Assembly (NCBI RefSeq): GCF_015352445.1
Contig: NZ_JADKPO010000009.1
Span: forward strand, 1-64,000
Direction of reading: 5' to 3'
Length of the DNA: 64,000 bases
Origin: Nocardioides agariphilus
GTDB lineage: Bacteria > Actinomycetota > Actinomycetes > Propionibacteriales > Nocardioidaceae
In this document: positions 50,665 through 58,782 of the stretch, piece after piece
Layout of the letters: each line of letters starts with the position of its first letter
Position numbering within the stretch: position 1 is the stretch's first letter
The notes under the pieces: generated by a model
Told to the model about the DNA's origin: nothing
The model's database searches: none
What the model saw: the letters and a program-made list of their open reading frames with translations, nothing else
Position numbers and translations under genes: made by a program

Positions 50665-51683
50665 GTGCGGAACGGGCCTTCCGGCTCACCGACTCGACCC
50701 TCCGCGACGGCTCGCACGCGGTCCGTCACCAGTTCACGACCGACCAGGTGCGCACGGTCGTCGGCGCCCTCGACCGGGCCGGGGTCCCGGTCATCGAGGT
50801 CACCCATGGCGACGGGCTGGGCGGGTCGTCGTTCAACTACGGCTTCTCGCACACCTCCGAGATGGAGCTGCTGCGCGTCGCCGTCGACACCGCGACGTCG
50901 GCCAGGATCGCGGTGCTCTTCGTGCCCGGGATCGGGGTCAAGGACGACCTGCGGCAGGCCGCCGACATCGGCGCCAAGGTCGCGCGGATCGCCACCCACT
51001 GCACCGAGGCCGACATCGCCGAACAGCACATCGCGCTGGCCAAGGAGAGCGGCATGGAGGCCGTCGGCTTCCTGATGATGTCGCACATGATCAGCCCCGA
51101 GGACCTGGTCGAGCAGGCCAAGAAGATGGAGTCCTATGGGGCCGACTGCGTCTACGTTGTCGACTCCGCCGGCGCGATGACGATGGACGGCTTCAAGGCC
51201 AGGGTCGCCGCGGTCAAGAGCGCCGTCGACGTCCAGGTGGGCGTGCACGCCCACAACAACCTCTCGCTCGCCGTGGCCAACTCCCTGGCGGCGTTCGGCG
51301 AGGGTGCTGACCAGATCGACGCGTGCACCACCGGCCTGGGCGCAGGCGCCGGCAACTGTCCGACCGAGGTGCTGGTCGCGACGTGCGCCAAGTCGGGGAT
51401 CGAGACCGGTGTCGACACCTTCGCGATGATGGACGCCGCCCAGGACGCCGTCCGTCCGATCCAGCCGGAGATGGGGGTGATCGACCGCGACGGCCTGATG
51501 CTCGGCTATGCCGGCGTCTACGGCTCGTTCCTGCTCCACGCCAAGCGCGCCTCGCAGAGGTACGGCGTCGACACCCGCGACATCCTGCTCGAGCTCGGCC
51601 GGCGCGGGATGGTGGGCGGCCAGGAGGACATGATCATCGACGTCGCGCTGGAGCTGAAGCGGGAGGGCGCGAGGGTCCGATGA
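50661..51683 (+). CDS. 4-hydroxy-2-oxovalerate aldolase
   Basis: 340 residues, DmpG/MhpE type, HMGL-like barrel. Active-site [33 protein letters not shown], and metal-binding [19 protein letters not shown]-terminal communication domain with [20 protein letters not shown]. It splits 4-hydroxy-2-oxovalerate into pyruvate and acetaldehyde and passes the aldehyde to the preceding dehydrogenase. ATG at 50661, stop overlapping the next gene's ATG. Confidence 0.95.
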   Translation: MSAERAFRLTDSTLRDGSHAVRHQFTTDQVRTVVGALDRAGVPVIEVTHGDGLGGSSFNYGFSHTSEMELLRVAVDTATSARIAVLFVPGIGVKDDLRQAADIGAKVARIATHCTEADIAEQHIALAKESGMEAVGFLMMSHMISPEDLVEQAKKMESYGADCVYVVDSAGAMTMDGFKARVAAVKSAVDVQVGVHAHNNLSLAVANSLAAFGEGADQIDACTTGLGAGAGNCPTEVLVATCAKSGIETGVDTFAMMDAAQDAVRPIQPEMGVIDRDGLMLGYAGVYGSFLLHAKRASQRYGVDTRDILLELGRRGMVGGQEDMIIDVALELKREGARVR

Positions 51684-52438
51684 ACGACTATGCAGACCTG
51701 CCCCGACGTCTCGCTGACGCGATCACCACCCGTACGGCGATCAGCCCGGACGCCGACGAACTCACGGTCAGCCGTGCCTACGAGCTGCAGGACGAGCTGA
51801 TCTCCTTGCTGGGCAGGGCTCCCGTCGCCGCCAAGCTCGGCCTGACGAGTGTGGCCAAGCAGCAGCAGATGAACGTCGACGAGCCGGCGTACGGCTGGCT
51901 GCTCCAGGGCTCCCACGTCGAGGTCGGCAACGAGCTCGCGTGCGGCGAGCTGATCCAGCCGCGGGTGGAGCCCGAGATCGCGTTCCTCATGGGGCGCGAC
52001 CTCGAAGGCCCCGACGTCACCGCGACCGACGTCCTGCGTGCGACCGAGGCAGTGCTGCCGGCGATCGACGTGCTCGACAGTCGCTATGCCGGCTACTGGT
52101 TCACCTTGCCTGCGGTGGTCGCGGACAACGTCTCCTCGGCTCGCTATGCGGTTGGGAATCCCGTGCCGTTGAGCCAGATCGACCTCCGCCTGGTCGGGTG
52201 CGTGTTCGAGGTCGACGGCCGTCTGGTGGCAACTGCGGCGGGCGCGGCGATCCTCGACCACCCGGCGGCCGCGGTCGCGTGGTTCGTGCGGGCGCTGGCG
52301 TTGCGGGGTCGCCGTCTGGAGGCCGGGACGCTGGTGCTGGCGGGCGCGATGACGGCCGCCGTACCGGTCTCTCCGGGCCAGGTGGTGCGCGCGACGATCG
52401 ACCGGATCGGATCCGTCGAGCTCAGGTGCGGGCCGTGA
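51680..52438 (+). CDS. 2-oxopentenoate hydratase / oxalocrotonate decarboxylase family protein, paralog 2
   Basis: 252 residues. Same fold as the hydratase at 48965: [21 protein letters not shown], metal motif [26 protein letters not shown] and the end [10 protein letters not shown]. In meta pathways a hydratase (XylJ) and a decarboxylase (XylI) of this family act as a complex, so one of paralogs 2 and 3 should be the 4-oxalocrotonate decarboxylase. Sequence alone does not decide which. Starts in ATGA overlap with the aldolase stop and overlaps the next gene by GTGA. Confidence 0.82.
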   Translation: MNDYADLPRRLADAITTRTAISPDADELTVSRAYELQDELISLLGRAPVAAKLGLTSVAKQQQMNVDEPAYGWLLQGSHVEVGNELACGELIQPRVEPEIAFLMGRDLEGPDVTATDVLRATEAVLPAIDVLDSRYAGYWFTLPAVVADNVSSARYAVGNPVPLSQIDLRLVGCVFEVDGRLVATAAGAAILDHPAAAVAWFVRALALRGRRLEAGTLVLAGAMTAAVPVSPGQVVRATIDRIGSVELRCGP

Positions 52439-53220
52439 GCCAGGCTGCCGCCGAGCTCCACCGCGCGCGTCTGGACCGCGTGCCGGTCACGCCGTTCACC
52501 GACCGGCCCGACGGCCTCGACATCGAGGCGGCCTACGCCGTGCAGGCCGAGGGCATCGCGCTGCGCGAGGCCGCCGGCGAGCGCGTGGTGGGCGGCAAGC
52601 TGGGCTTCACCTCCGAGGCGATGCGGCGGGCGATGGGCGTCGACTCGCCCAACTACGGGTGGCTGACCGACGCGATGGTGGTCGAGGACGGAGAGGTCGA
52701 CCTCGGCATCTTGATCCACCCGAAGGTCGAGCCCGAGATCGCCTTCGTGCTGGGCTCGCAGCTGGAGGGCCCGGGGGTGACGGCGGACGACGTGCTGGCC
52801 GCCACCGCCCAGCTGGCGCCGTGCCTGGAGGTCGTCGACTCGCGCTACGTCGACTTCAGGTTCCGGGCCGCCGACAACATCGCCGATGACTCCTCGGCCG
52901 GCCTGCTCGTCCTCGGCGACCCCGTCGAGGCCAGCGCGCTCGAGGGGGTCGACCTGCGCCTGGTCGGCTGCGTCGTCACCGTGGACGGAGCGGTCGTGCA
53001 CACCGCGGCCGGTGCCGCCGCCCACGGCAACCCGGCCGAAGCCGTTGCCTGGATGGCCAACGCATGCGGGAGTCCGCTCCTCGCCGGGTACGTCGTCATC
53101 GCCGGGGGACTGACCCCGCCGGTGGACCTGGTACCCGGCCGACGCGTCACCGTCGAGCTCGACCGCATCGGCTCGGTCGGCCTGCTTGCCACGAAGAGAG
53201 GGGACCCATGCCCATCGTGA
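52435..53220 (+). CDS. 4-oxalocrotonate decarboxylase-like protein, paralog 3
   Basis: 261 residues, third member of the family in this operon. GGKLGFTSEAMRRAMGVDSPNYGWL, metal motif PKVEPEIAFVLGSQL, CLEVVDSRYVDFRF, LELDRIGSVGLL. The PKVEPEIAF variant and position next to the tautomerase resemble XylI/DmpH decarboxylases, so I favour decarboxylation of 2-oxo-hex-3-enedioate here. GTG start at 52435 overlaps the previous stop; its last 13 bases overlap the tautomerase gene. Confidence 0.82.
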   Translation: MSQAAAELHRARLDRVPVTPFTDRPDGLDIEAAYAVQAEGIALREAAGERVVGGKLGFTSEAMRRAMGVDSPNYGWLTDAMVVEDGEVDLGILIHPKVEPEIAFVLGSQLEGPGVTADDVLAATAQLAPCLEVVDSRYVDFRFRAADNIADDSSAGLLVLGDPVEASALEGVDLRLVGCVVTVDGAVVHTAAGAAAHGNPAEAVAWMANACGSPLLAGYVVIAGGLTPPVDLVPGRRVTVELDRIGSVGLLATKRGDPCPS

Positions 53221-53435
53221 CCATCTCGCTGATGCGAGGACGCGACCCGGAGAAGATCCAGGACATGATCCGGGGCGTCTCACGAGCCATCGCCGATGCG
53301 CTCGACGACGCCCCCATCGAGACCGTGCGAGTGATGGTGCACGAGATGGAGGACCACCAGTACGGGGTCGGCGGGGTGGCCATCGCCGAGGTGAAGGCCG
53401 AGCGGGCTCGGCGGGCAGCGGGGGAGGCATCGTGA
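53208..53435 (+). CDS. 4-oxalocrotonate tautomerase family protein
   Basis: 75 residues. After Met removal the N-terminal catalytic proline is exposed (PIVTISLMRGRDPEKI). Also Arg in SLMRGR and the beta-hairpin VRVMVHEMEDHQYGVGG typical of 4-OT. It isomerises 2-hydroxymuconate to 2-oxo-3-hexenedioate. GGGG(AC) lies before the ATG, which is inside the 3' end of the preceding gene. About 13 residues longer than classic 62-residue 4-OT. Confidence 0.88.
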   Translation: MPIVTISLMRGRDPEKIQDMIRGVSRAIADALDDAPIETVRVMVHEMEDHQYGVGGVAIAEVKAERARRAAGEAS

Positions 53436-54907
53436 CGGACGCACACAAGGTGGCCCAGCCGCTCGAGGTCCGGCACTTCATCGGCGGCGAGTTCGTGGAC
53501 TCGCTCGACGGCAAGACCTTCGACTCGCTGACGCCCATCGACAACAGCGTGGTCGCGCACGTGGCCGAGGGCTCGGCGGCCGATGCCGACAGGGCCGTGG
53601 CGGCTGCGAAGGGCGCCTTCGACCGGTGGTCGACGATGTCGCCTGCGGCGCGCAAGAAGATCCTGCACGCGGTGGCTGACGGGCTCGAGGCCCGGCTCGA
53701 GGAGATCGCCGCCTGGGAGACCCGCGACATGGGCAAGCCGCTCGCCGACTCCCGGACCAAGGACGTGCCGCGCGCGGCGTACAACTTCAGGTTCTTCGCC
53801 GACTACGCCGACCTGGCCGGGCTGCACGCCTACGACAAGCCGTGGGAGGGCAGCTTCGGCTACGAGCTGCGCGAGCCGATCGGGGTCGCGGCTGCGATCA
53901 GCCCCTGGAACTTCCCGCTCATGCTGCTGACCTGGAAGGTCGCGCCGGCGCTGGCGTTCGGCTGCACGGTGGTGGCCAAGCCTGCCGAGCAGTCGCCGGT
54001 GACCGCGTCGCTGCTGGCCGAGGTGTGCCGCGACGCGGGGATGCCCGACGGCGTCTTCAACGTGGTGCAGGGCTTCGGCCCCGACGCCGCGGGCGAGGCC
54101 CTGACCCGCAATCCCGACGTCGCTGCCGTGACGTTCACGGGGGAGTCGGCGACGGGCAAGGCGATCATGGGGGCCGCCGCAGGGACGTTGAAGAAGCTGT
54201 CGTTCGAGCTCGGAGGCAAGTCGCCCGCCGTCGTGTGTGCCGACGCCGACCTCGACGCCGCTGTCGACGGCGCGCTGCTCGGTGTCTTCCTCAACCAGGG
54301 CGAGGTCTGCCTGGCCGGCACGCGGATCATCGTGCAGCGGCCCGTCTACGACGAGTTCTGCGCGCGGATGGTCGACCGCCTGGCCCAGTGGAAGGTCGGC
54401 AACCCGTTCGACGACGGCGTGCGCGTCGGCCCACTGGTCAGCCAGGAGCACCTCGACAAGGTGCTCGGCTACATCGAGCTCGCCGAGGAGGAGGGCGCCA
54501 AGCGGTTGATCGGGGGCTCGCGCCTGACCGACGGCGACCTCGCGCTCGGCAACTACCTCGAGCCGACGATCTTCGCCGACACCCACAACGGCATGCGGGT
54601 CTGCCGCGAGGAGATCTTCGGTCCGGTGGCCACCGTGATGCCGTTCGACGAGATCGACGACGCGATCACGATGGCCAACGACTCGCCGTACGGCCTGGCG
54701 GGCATGGTCTGGACGCAGAACCTCAACACCGCCCACCGGCTGGCGCGCAGCATCAAGACCGGCAACGTCTGGGTCAACTGCTTCTTCGTGCGCGACCTGC
54801 GGCTGCCGTTCGGCGGCTACAAGGAGTCGGGCGTCGGCCGTGAGGGCGGCGAGTACTCCTATGAGTTCTTCACCGAGTCCAAGGCCGTGGTGATGAAGCT
54901 GTCGTGA
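53432..54907 (+). CDS. 2-hydroxymuconic semialdehyde dehydrogenase-like aldehyde dehydrogenase
   Basis: 491 residues, NAD(P)-dependent ALDH. Asn in SPWNFPLML, TFTGESATGKAIM, catalytic Glu in FELGGKSPAVV, Cys293 in GEVCLAGTRI, EEIFGPVATVMPF and the end NCFFVRDLRLPFGGYKESG. The NCFFVRDLRLPFGG stretch is typical of hydroxymuconic semialdehyde dehydrogenases (DmpC/XylG). Oxidises the extradiol product toward oxalocrotonate. GTG start in GTGA overlap with the tautomerase; stop overlaps the ferredoxin gene start. Confidence 0.92.
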   Translation: MTDAHKVAQPLEVRHFIGGEFVDSLDGKTFDSLTPIDNSVVAHVAEGSAADADRAVAAAKGAFDRWSTMSPAARKKILHAVADGLEARLEEIAAWETRDMGKPLADSRTKDVPRAAYNFRFFADYADLAGLHAYDKPWEGSFGYELREPIGVAAAISPWNFPLMLLTWKVAPALAFGCTVVAKPAEQSPVTASLLAEVCRDAGMPDGVFNVVQGFGPDAAGEALTRNPDVAAVTFTGESATGKAIMGAAAGTLKKLSFELGGKSPAVVCADADLDAAVDGALLGVFLNQGEVCLAGTRIIVQRPVYDEFCARMVDRLAQWKVGNPFDDGVRVGPLVSQEHLDKVLGYIELAEEEGAKRLIGGSRLTDGDLALGNYLEPTIFADTHNGMRVCREEIFGPVATVMPFDEIDDAITMANDSPYGLAGMVWTQNLNTAHRLARSIKTGNVWVNCFFVRDLRLPFGGYKESGVGREGGEYSYEFFTESKAVVMKLS

Positions 54908-55275
54908 GGGTCTCGATCGGCTCCTTGGACGACGTGCCGGCGGATCACTGCGTGGCGGTGGCCGACGGCGCGGCAGTCGCGGTGCGCGTGGACGACGGCG
55001 TCGTCGCCTTCCCGAACCGCTGTCTGCACGTCGGCGGCGCCCTGGCCGGTGGCCGCGTCTGGGACGGTGGCCTGACCTGCCCCAACCACTTCTGGCGCTA
55101 CCGGCTCTCCGACGGCTCTCACCTCGGCGGCTCCGGTTCGCTCCCGTCGTACCCGACCGAGGTGACGGCGACCGGCGAGGTGTACGTCGAGCTCCCCGAT
55201 CCCCAGCGCCAGCTCTCGATGCGTGAGCGCCTGCTCGCCCATGCGCGCGAGTGGGAGCGGGGCGGACGAGGGTGA
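54904..55275 (+). CDS. Rieske [2Fe-2S] ferredoxin
   Basis: 123 residues. Cluster ligands Cys40-x-His42 (NRCLHVGGAL) and Cys59-x-x-His62 (LTCPNHFWRY). Size and sequence are those of Rieske ferredoxins that feed ring-hydroxylating oxygenases (BphF/CarAc). It is the only visible electron donor for the oxygenase at 39625, although it is encoded in the opposite arm of the cluster. No ferredoxin reductase is in the window. The C-terminus is extended and basic (MRERLLAHAREWERGGRG). GTG start. Confidence 0.9.
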   Translation: MRVSIGSLDDVPADHCVAVADGAAVAVRVDDGVVAFPNRCLHVGGALAGGRVWDGGLTCPNHFWRYRLSDGSHLGGSGSLPSYPTEVTATGEVYVELPDPQRQLSMRERLLAHAREWERGGRG

Positions 55276-55703
55276 CCGGTACGCACGCGACCTCGTGCAT
55301 CTCGGCGGACGGCGCCCGCGTGGTGGTGGACGCCGCCCTCGCGGCAGCAGCCGACCTCGGCGTCGCGGTCGTGGTCTGGGTCCTGGACCCGGGCGGCAAC
55401 GACGTGGCGATGACGCGCATGGACGGCTCGCCGTTGCTGTCTCGGCAGGTGGCCGCGGACAAGGCCTGGACAGCGGTGGCGTTCGGGCAGGAGACGACGT
55501 GGTGGTCGGAGCTGCTGACCGCCCAGCCGCCGCTGTCGGCGCTGGGGCGTGGCAACCGGCTGATGCCCGTACCCGGCGGCGTGCCGCTGGTCGTCGCTGG
55601 CGCCGTCGTCGGCGGCGTGGGTGTCTCGGGGGCCACCTCCGAGCAGGACCATGCGATCGCCAGGGCAGCCGCCCAGGCACTGACCGAGATGGGGAACCGA
55701 TGA
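55272..55703 (+). CDS. GlcG/HbpS-like heme-binding or cofactor-degrading family protein
   Basis: 143 residues, GlcG/HbpS fold (DUF336). Seen: ARVVVDAALAAAADLGVAVVVWVLDPGGNDVAMTRMDG, SRQVAADKAWTAVAF, LMPVPGGVPLVVAGAVVGGVGVSGATSEQDHAIA. Members bind heme or corrin compounds; many occur in catabolic operons with no defined role. No signal peptide, so cytoplasmic. GTG at 55272 overlaps the ferredoxin stop; the SDR gene overlaps its own stop. Confidence 0.82.
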   Translation: MTGTHATSCISADGARVVVDAALAAAADLGVAVVVWVLDPGGNDVAMTRMDGSPLLSRQVAADKAWTAVAFGQETTWWSELLTAQPPLSALGRGNRLMPVPGGVPLVVAGAVVGGVGVSGATSEQDHAIARAAAQALTEMGNR

Positions 55704-56449
55704 GCGAGGACGCCGTCGTCGTCGGCGCGACGGGGACGTTGGGGTCGGCCCTCGTACGTCGCCTCGCGTCGCGTGGTCTGCGGGTCGTGGCGGTCGCCAG
55801 ATCCGAGGAATCCCTGTCCACGATGGCCGATTCCATCGACGGCGAGGTAGCGCCCTGCCCCGCGGACATCGCGTCGAACGACGCCATCGCGGCGATCCAG
55901 GGGGCGCTGAGCGGGCAGGTACGGATAGCGGTACTCGCCGCCGGCCTGCCGGTCAGAGGCTCCGTCGCCACGATCGACGCCGACCTGCTCGCCGTCGGCG
56001 CCCAGGTCAAGATGGGCGGGATCGTGCGTCTGCTGCAGGCGGTGCGCCCGTCGTTGGGACCAGGCTCACGCTTCGTCGCGGTCGCCGGGACCCTGGGGCT
56101 CGAACCCGGCCGGGACGAGGCCGGACCCGGCGGCATCAACGCCGGCCTGATCAACCTGATGAAGCAGATCTCCCAGCATCACGGGCCCGACGGCGTCACC
56201 GTGCACACCGTCGTCCCCGGCCCCATGGACACCCCCCGCCTGCGCACGATCGCCGGCACCATCGCCGCCGAGCGCGGGACCACGGTCGAGGAGGTGTGGC
56301 AGGAGTACGGCGCGAAGGTCTCGCTCGGCCGCCTGCCGCGGGTCGATGAGGTCGTGTGGGCGATCGAGAACCTGCTCGCGCCCGAGGCCGATGTCATGCA
56401 CGGCACGGTGCTGCACCTCGACGCCGGCGGGTTGCGCTCGCCTCACTAG
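55700..56449 (+). CDS. short-chain dehydrogenase/reductase-like protein lacking the catalytic Tyr
   Basis: 249 residues. Rossmann start VVVGATGTLGSALVRRLASRGLRVVAV; the NAG position reads LAAGLPV and the strand-5 serine region is VAVAGTLGLEPG. Where YxxxK is expected the sequence is GGINAGLINLMKQISQHHG: no Tyr is in place and the Lys is displaced. The end VMHGTVLHLDAGG is normal for SDRs. So it either uses another mechanism or binds a nucleotide without redox activity. Last gene of the plus-strand operon (ATGA overlap with the previous stop). Followed by a long inverted repeat. Confidence 0.8.
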   Translation: MSEDAVVVGATGTLGSALVRRLASRGLRVVAVARSEESLSTMADSIDGEVAPCPADIASNDAIAAIQGALSGQVRIAVLAAGLPVRGSVATIDADLLAVGAQVKMGGIVRLLQAVRPSLGPGSRFVAVAGTLGLEPGRDEAGPGGINAGLINLMKQISQHHGPDGVTVHTVVPGPMDTPRLRTIAGTIAAERGTTVEEVWQEYGAKVSLGRLPRVDEVVWAIENLLAPEADVMHGTVLHLDAGGLRSPH

Positions 56450-56462
56450 GCAGCCGCGCCTT

Positions 56463-56549
56463 CGTATTCAAACAGGCAGAACTCCGCTGCCGGGCCGACC
56501 GCCCGCCTGGGCGAGATCTCGCAGCTCAGGTTCTGCCTGTTCGAGTACG
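56463..56549. terminator. long inverted repeat between convergent SDR and TetR genes
   Basis: Arms 56463-56482 and 56530-56549 match at 18 of 20 positions (core AACAGGCAGAAC / GTTCTGCCTGTT) around a 47-base loop that contains smaller complementary pieces (CGCTGC with GCAGC; GAGATCTC). The right arm lies inside the 3' end of the TetR gene. Probably a bidirectional terminator. Confidence 0.5.
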
Positions 56550-57128
56550 AGACACCCGACCGGCGACCGGTCGGGCGGTCACCACTAGTGCAGCGGCCAG
56601 CCGGTCGAGCGCGAACTCCCACGCCTGGTCGACGTCGCCGCCGAGCTGGAAGGCGCTGGCGAGCTCCATCGACACGAACCCGTGGGCCCAGGCGGTGAGC
56701 AGTCGGGCGGCGCTCAGCTCGTGCTCCGGGCCGGCGAGGGCTGCGGCCACGCGGCGTACGGCGGCAGCGGACCTCTCGCGTACCTCGGGCGACACCGCAC
56801 CCTGATCGGGGTCGAACAGCAAGGGGTAGGTCCCTGGGTTGCGGTGCGCGAACGAGCGGAAGGCGTCGGCGAACGCACGTAGCTCGTGAGCCGGGTCGCC
56901 GCTGCCGATGGCACTCTCGACCTCGTCGACGAGCTCGAGGGTGACCTGCTCGGCGATCATCGTGACCAGCGCGGCCCGGCTGGGCACGCGCTTGTAGAGG
57001 GAGGCACCCTTCACCCCGACGGCCTCGGCCACCGCGAGCATGGTCAGCGCAGCCAGGCCGTCGCGCTCGATGATCGCGCGGCCGGCCGCGACCACGGCCT
57101 CGGTGCTGGTACGGGCCTTCGCCGGCAT
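56526..57128 (-). CDS. TetR family transcriptional regulator
   Basis: 200 residues. HTH: EAVVAAGRAIIERDGLAALTM, AVAEAVGVKGASLYKRVPSRAAL (recognition helix VKGASLYKRV). The C-terminal ligand domain is of the WHG-like type (DPAHELRAFADAFRSFAHRNPGTYPLLF; AWAHGFVSMELASAFQLGG). Divergent from the MBL hydrolase gene, with two operator-like palindromes between them, so it most likely represses both. The last residues (VSRTRTGRT) are encoded by one arm of the long inverted repeat. ATG at 57128. Confidence 0.9.
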   Translation of the reverse strand: MPAKARTSTEAVVAAGRAIIERDGLAALTMLAVAEAVGVKGASLYKRVPSRAALVTMIAEQVTLELVDEVESAIGSGDPAHELRAFADAFRSFAHRNPGTYPLLFDPDQGAVSPEVRERSAAAVRRVAAALAGPEHELSAARLLTAWAHGFVSMELASAFQLGGDVDQAWEFALDRLAAALVVTARPVAGRVSRTRTGRT

Positions 57129-57144
57129 CGGGCTTCCCTTCGTC

Positions 57145-57161
57145 GGCTACAGCATGTAGCC
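57145..57161. promoter_or_regulatory. TetR operator candidate 1
   Basis: GGCTACAGCATGTAGCC, perfect 7-bp arms around GCA, 17 bp upstream of the TetR start. Confidence 0.6.
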
Positions 57162-57166
57162 TTCAT

Positions 57167-57183
57167 GGCTAGAAAGTATAGCC
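57167..57183. promoter_or_regulatory. TetR operator candidate 2
   Basis: GGCTAGAAAGTATAGCC, with GGCTA/TAGCC arms, same 17-bp length as candidate 1 and exactly 22 bp (two helical turns) downstream of it; it overlaps the GTATAG -10-like element. Confidence 0.6.
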
Positions 57184-57209
57184 TTCCCGTTCAGACCCTG
57201 GAGCACGAC

Positions 57210-57929
57210 ATGCAGCTCGCACCCGGACTTCACCGCCTCGGCTCGCCCACCGAGGACACCGTCAACAGCTACCTCGTCGTCGAGGGCGGCGAGGTGACGT
57301 TGATCGACGCCGGCCTTCCGGGTCATCGACGGTTGCTGCTCGCCGAGCTCGACGCTCTCGGGTTGCCGCTGGCCGCGGTCAGGGGCCTCCTGCTCACGCA
57401 CGGCGACAGCGACCACATCGGGTTCGCGAAGTGGCTGTGGGGGGAGACGGGCGTGCCCGCGCAGGTGCACGCCGATGACGTGCCCCGCGCGCGACTCGAG
57501 GTCAAGAAGCCGATGAGCGGCTGGGGTCCGATGAAGGTCGGGGCCGTCGCAGGGTTCATGTGGTACTCCGCCAGGCGCGGCGGCCTGCGCATCCCGCCGG
57601 TCGGCGAGGTGACGCCGTACGCCGGTGCCGACGCCCTCGACCTGCCCGGCCGTCCGCGCGTGATCCACGTCCCCGGCCACACCCCGGGCAGTGTCGCCAT
57701 CCACGTGCCGCAGGTCGATGCGGTCTTCCTCGGCGACACCATGACCACCCGCAACGTGCTCACCGGCGCGCAGGGTCCCAGGCCCGCGCCGTTCACGCTC
57801 GAGCCGGAGCAGGCGCTGTCCTCCTTGGAGAGGCTCGCCGGTGTCGACGCCACCTGGGTGCTGCCCGGCCACGGACCGGCGTACGACGGCGGCGTGCCCG
57901 AGGCGGTCCGGTTGATCCGCGAGGCCTGA
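57210..57929 (+). CDS. MBL-fold metallohydrolase
   Basis: 239 residues from ATG 57210. Zinc motif THGDSDHIG (63-71), metal His in HVPGHTPGSVAIH, Asp in FLGDTMTT and His in VLPGHGPAYDGG: a glyoxalase II-like hydrolase. The ATG at 57210 has GGAG 8 bases upstream; the ATG at 57165 lies between the two operators, so the shorter start is chosen. The gene is controlled from the divergent TetR region. Substrate unknown (thioester, lactone or similar). Confidence 0.87.
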   Translation: MQLAPGLHRLGSPTEDTVNSYLVVEGGEVTLIDAGLPGHRRLLLAELDALGLPLAAVRGLLLTHGDSDHIGFAKWLWGETGVPAQVHADDVPRARLEVKKPMSGWGPMKVGAVAGFMWYSARRGGLRIPPVGEVTPYAGADALDLPGRPRVIHVPGHTPGSVAIHVPQVDAVFLGDTMTTRNVLTGAQGPRPAPFTLEPEQALSSLERLAGVDATWVLPGHGPAYDGGVPEAVRLIREA

Positions 57930-57936
57930 GTGCCGG

Positions 57937-57987
57937 GAGATAGCGGAGGATCGCAGCCACCAGGTGGCCGCGATCCTCCGCTATCTC
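57937..57987. terminator. near-perfect 51-bp palindrome between convergent genes
   Basis: GAGATAGCGGAGGATCGC (57937-57954) pairs exactly with 57970-57987, and the inner GCCACC-A-GGTGGC pairs again with one A/C mismatch between. Starts 7 bases after the MBL stop and ends 11 bases before the hemerythrin stop; a bidirectional terminator. Confidence 0.7.
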
Positions 57988-57998
57988 GTCGACGAGGC

Positions 57999-58658
57999 TC
58001 AGCCGCGCAGCTCCGCAACGTAGCGCTGGAACATGCCGCGACCGGTGTTGGTCCAGAAGTCGTGGACGGGCGGCGGCATGTTCGCCTCCATCGTCTCGTT
58101 CTCGCTCGCGAGCAGCTGCTCCTGGATCAGACCGACGGCCAGCCAGACCTTGTCGCCCGTGAAGTGCTGGAAGGCGACCGCGCTCATCTGGCCCCACTCG
58201 GCGACGTTGATGCACCTGCCGATGAGGGGGACCACGTCTGCCTCCTCGTGGTCGAGGTGCTCGAGGAGGATCGATCCCATGGCCGCCAGGGCCGCCGCAG
58301 CCGAGTCGCGCGACTCGGTCGACGGGGCCGCGCGCCACGCCGCGACCGCTTCCTCGGCCGCGCCCAGGCTGCCCAGCACCGTCTCGTGCTCGGCGTTGAC
58401 CCGCTCGATCACCTCGACGTGCTCGGGCAGGCGCTCGACCATCATCGGGTAGATCGTCAGGTCCTCGGCCTCGTGGTGGGCGTGCAGGAGCCTGAGGACG
58501 TTGTCGTAGTAGGACCCGACGAGCTCGGCCCGCGCAGCATCGCCGGCCGGTGCCCCCGCGACGAAGCTCGGCACCCCGTCGAGCGCCTCGCGGAAGATGC
58601 GGTGGAAGCGGGTCATCGCCGTTGCGTCGGCGAGCGGCAGCTCGGGTGCAGTCGTCAT
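57999..58658 (-). CDS. hemerythrin HHE domain-containing protein
   Basis: 219 residues. Four-helix metal-binding pattern: FHRIFREALDGV, LLHAHHEAEDLTIYPMM (HxxxE), NAEHETVLGSLG, and LLEHLDHEEADVVPLI (HxxxE), consistent with a di-iron centre for oxygen or NO sensing or storage. ATG at 58658 with GAGGAA 9 bases upstream was preferred over the longer frame from 58739. Convergent with the MBL gene. Confidence 0.87.
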   Translation of the reverse strand: MTTAPELPLADATAMTRFHRIFREALDGVPSFVAGAPAGDAARAELVGSYYDNVLRLLHAHHEAEDLTIYPMMVERLPEHVEVIERVNAEHETVLGSLGAAEEAVAAWRAAPSTESRDSAAAALAAMGSILLEHLDHEEADVVPLIGRCINVAEWGQMSAVAFQHFTGDKVWLAVGLIQEQLLASENETMEANMPPPVHDFWTNTGRGMFQRYVAELRG

Positions 58659-58782
58659 CGGTAGGTTCCTCACTCGGGAGACCCTCTGAGGGTCGTGCGT
58701 CAGCCGACCTGGGTCAAGACGCCGACCGACCTCGCGCAAACACTCCGGATCTCGCCGGTCCTCGGCTTACAGTCGTGCCGCC

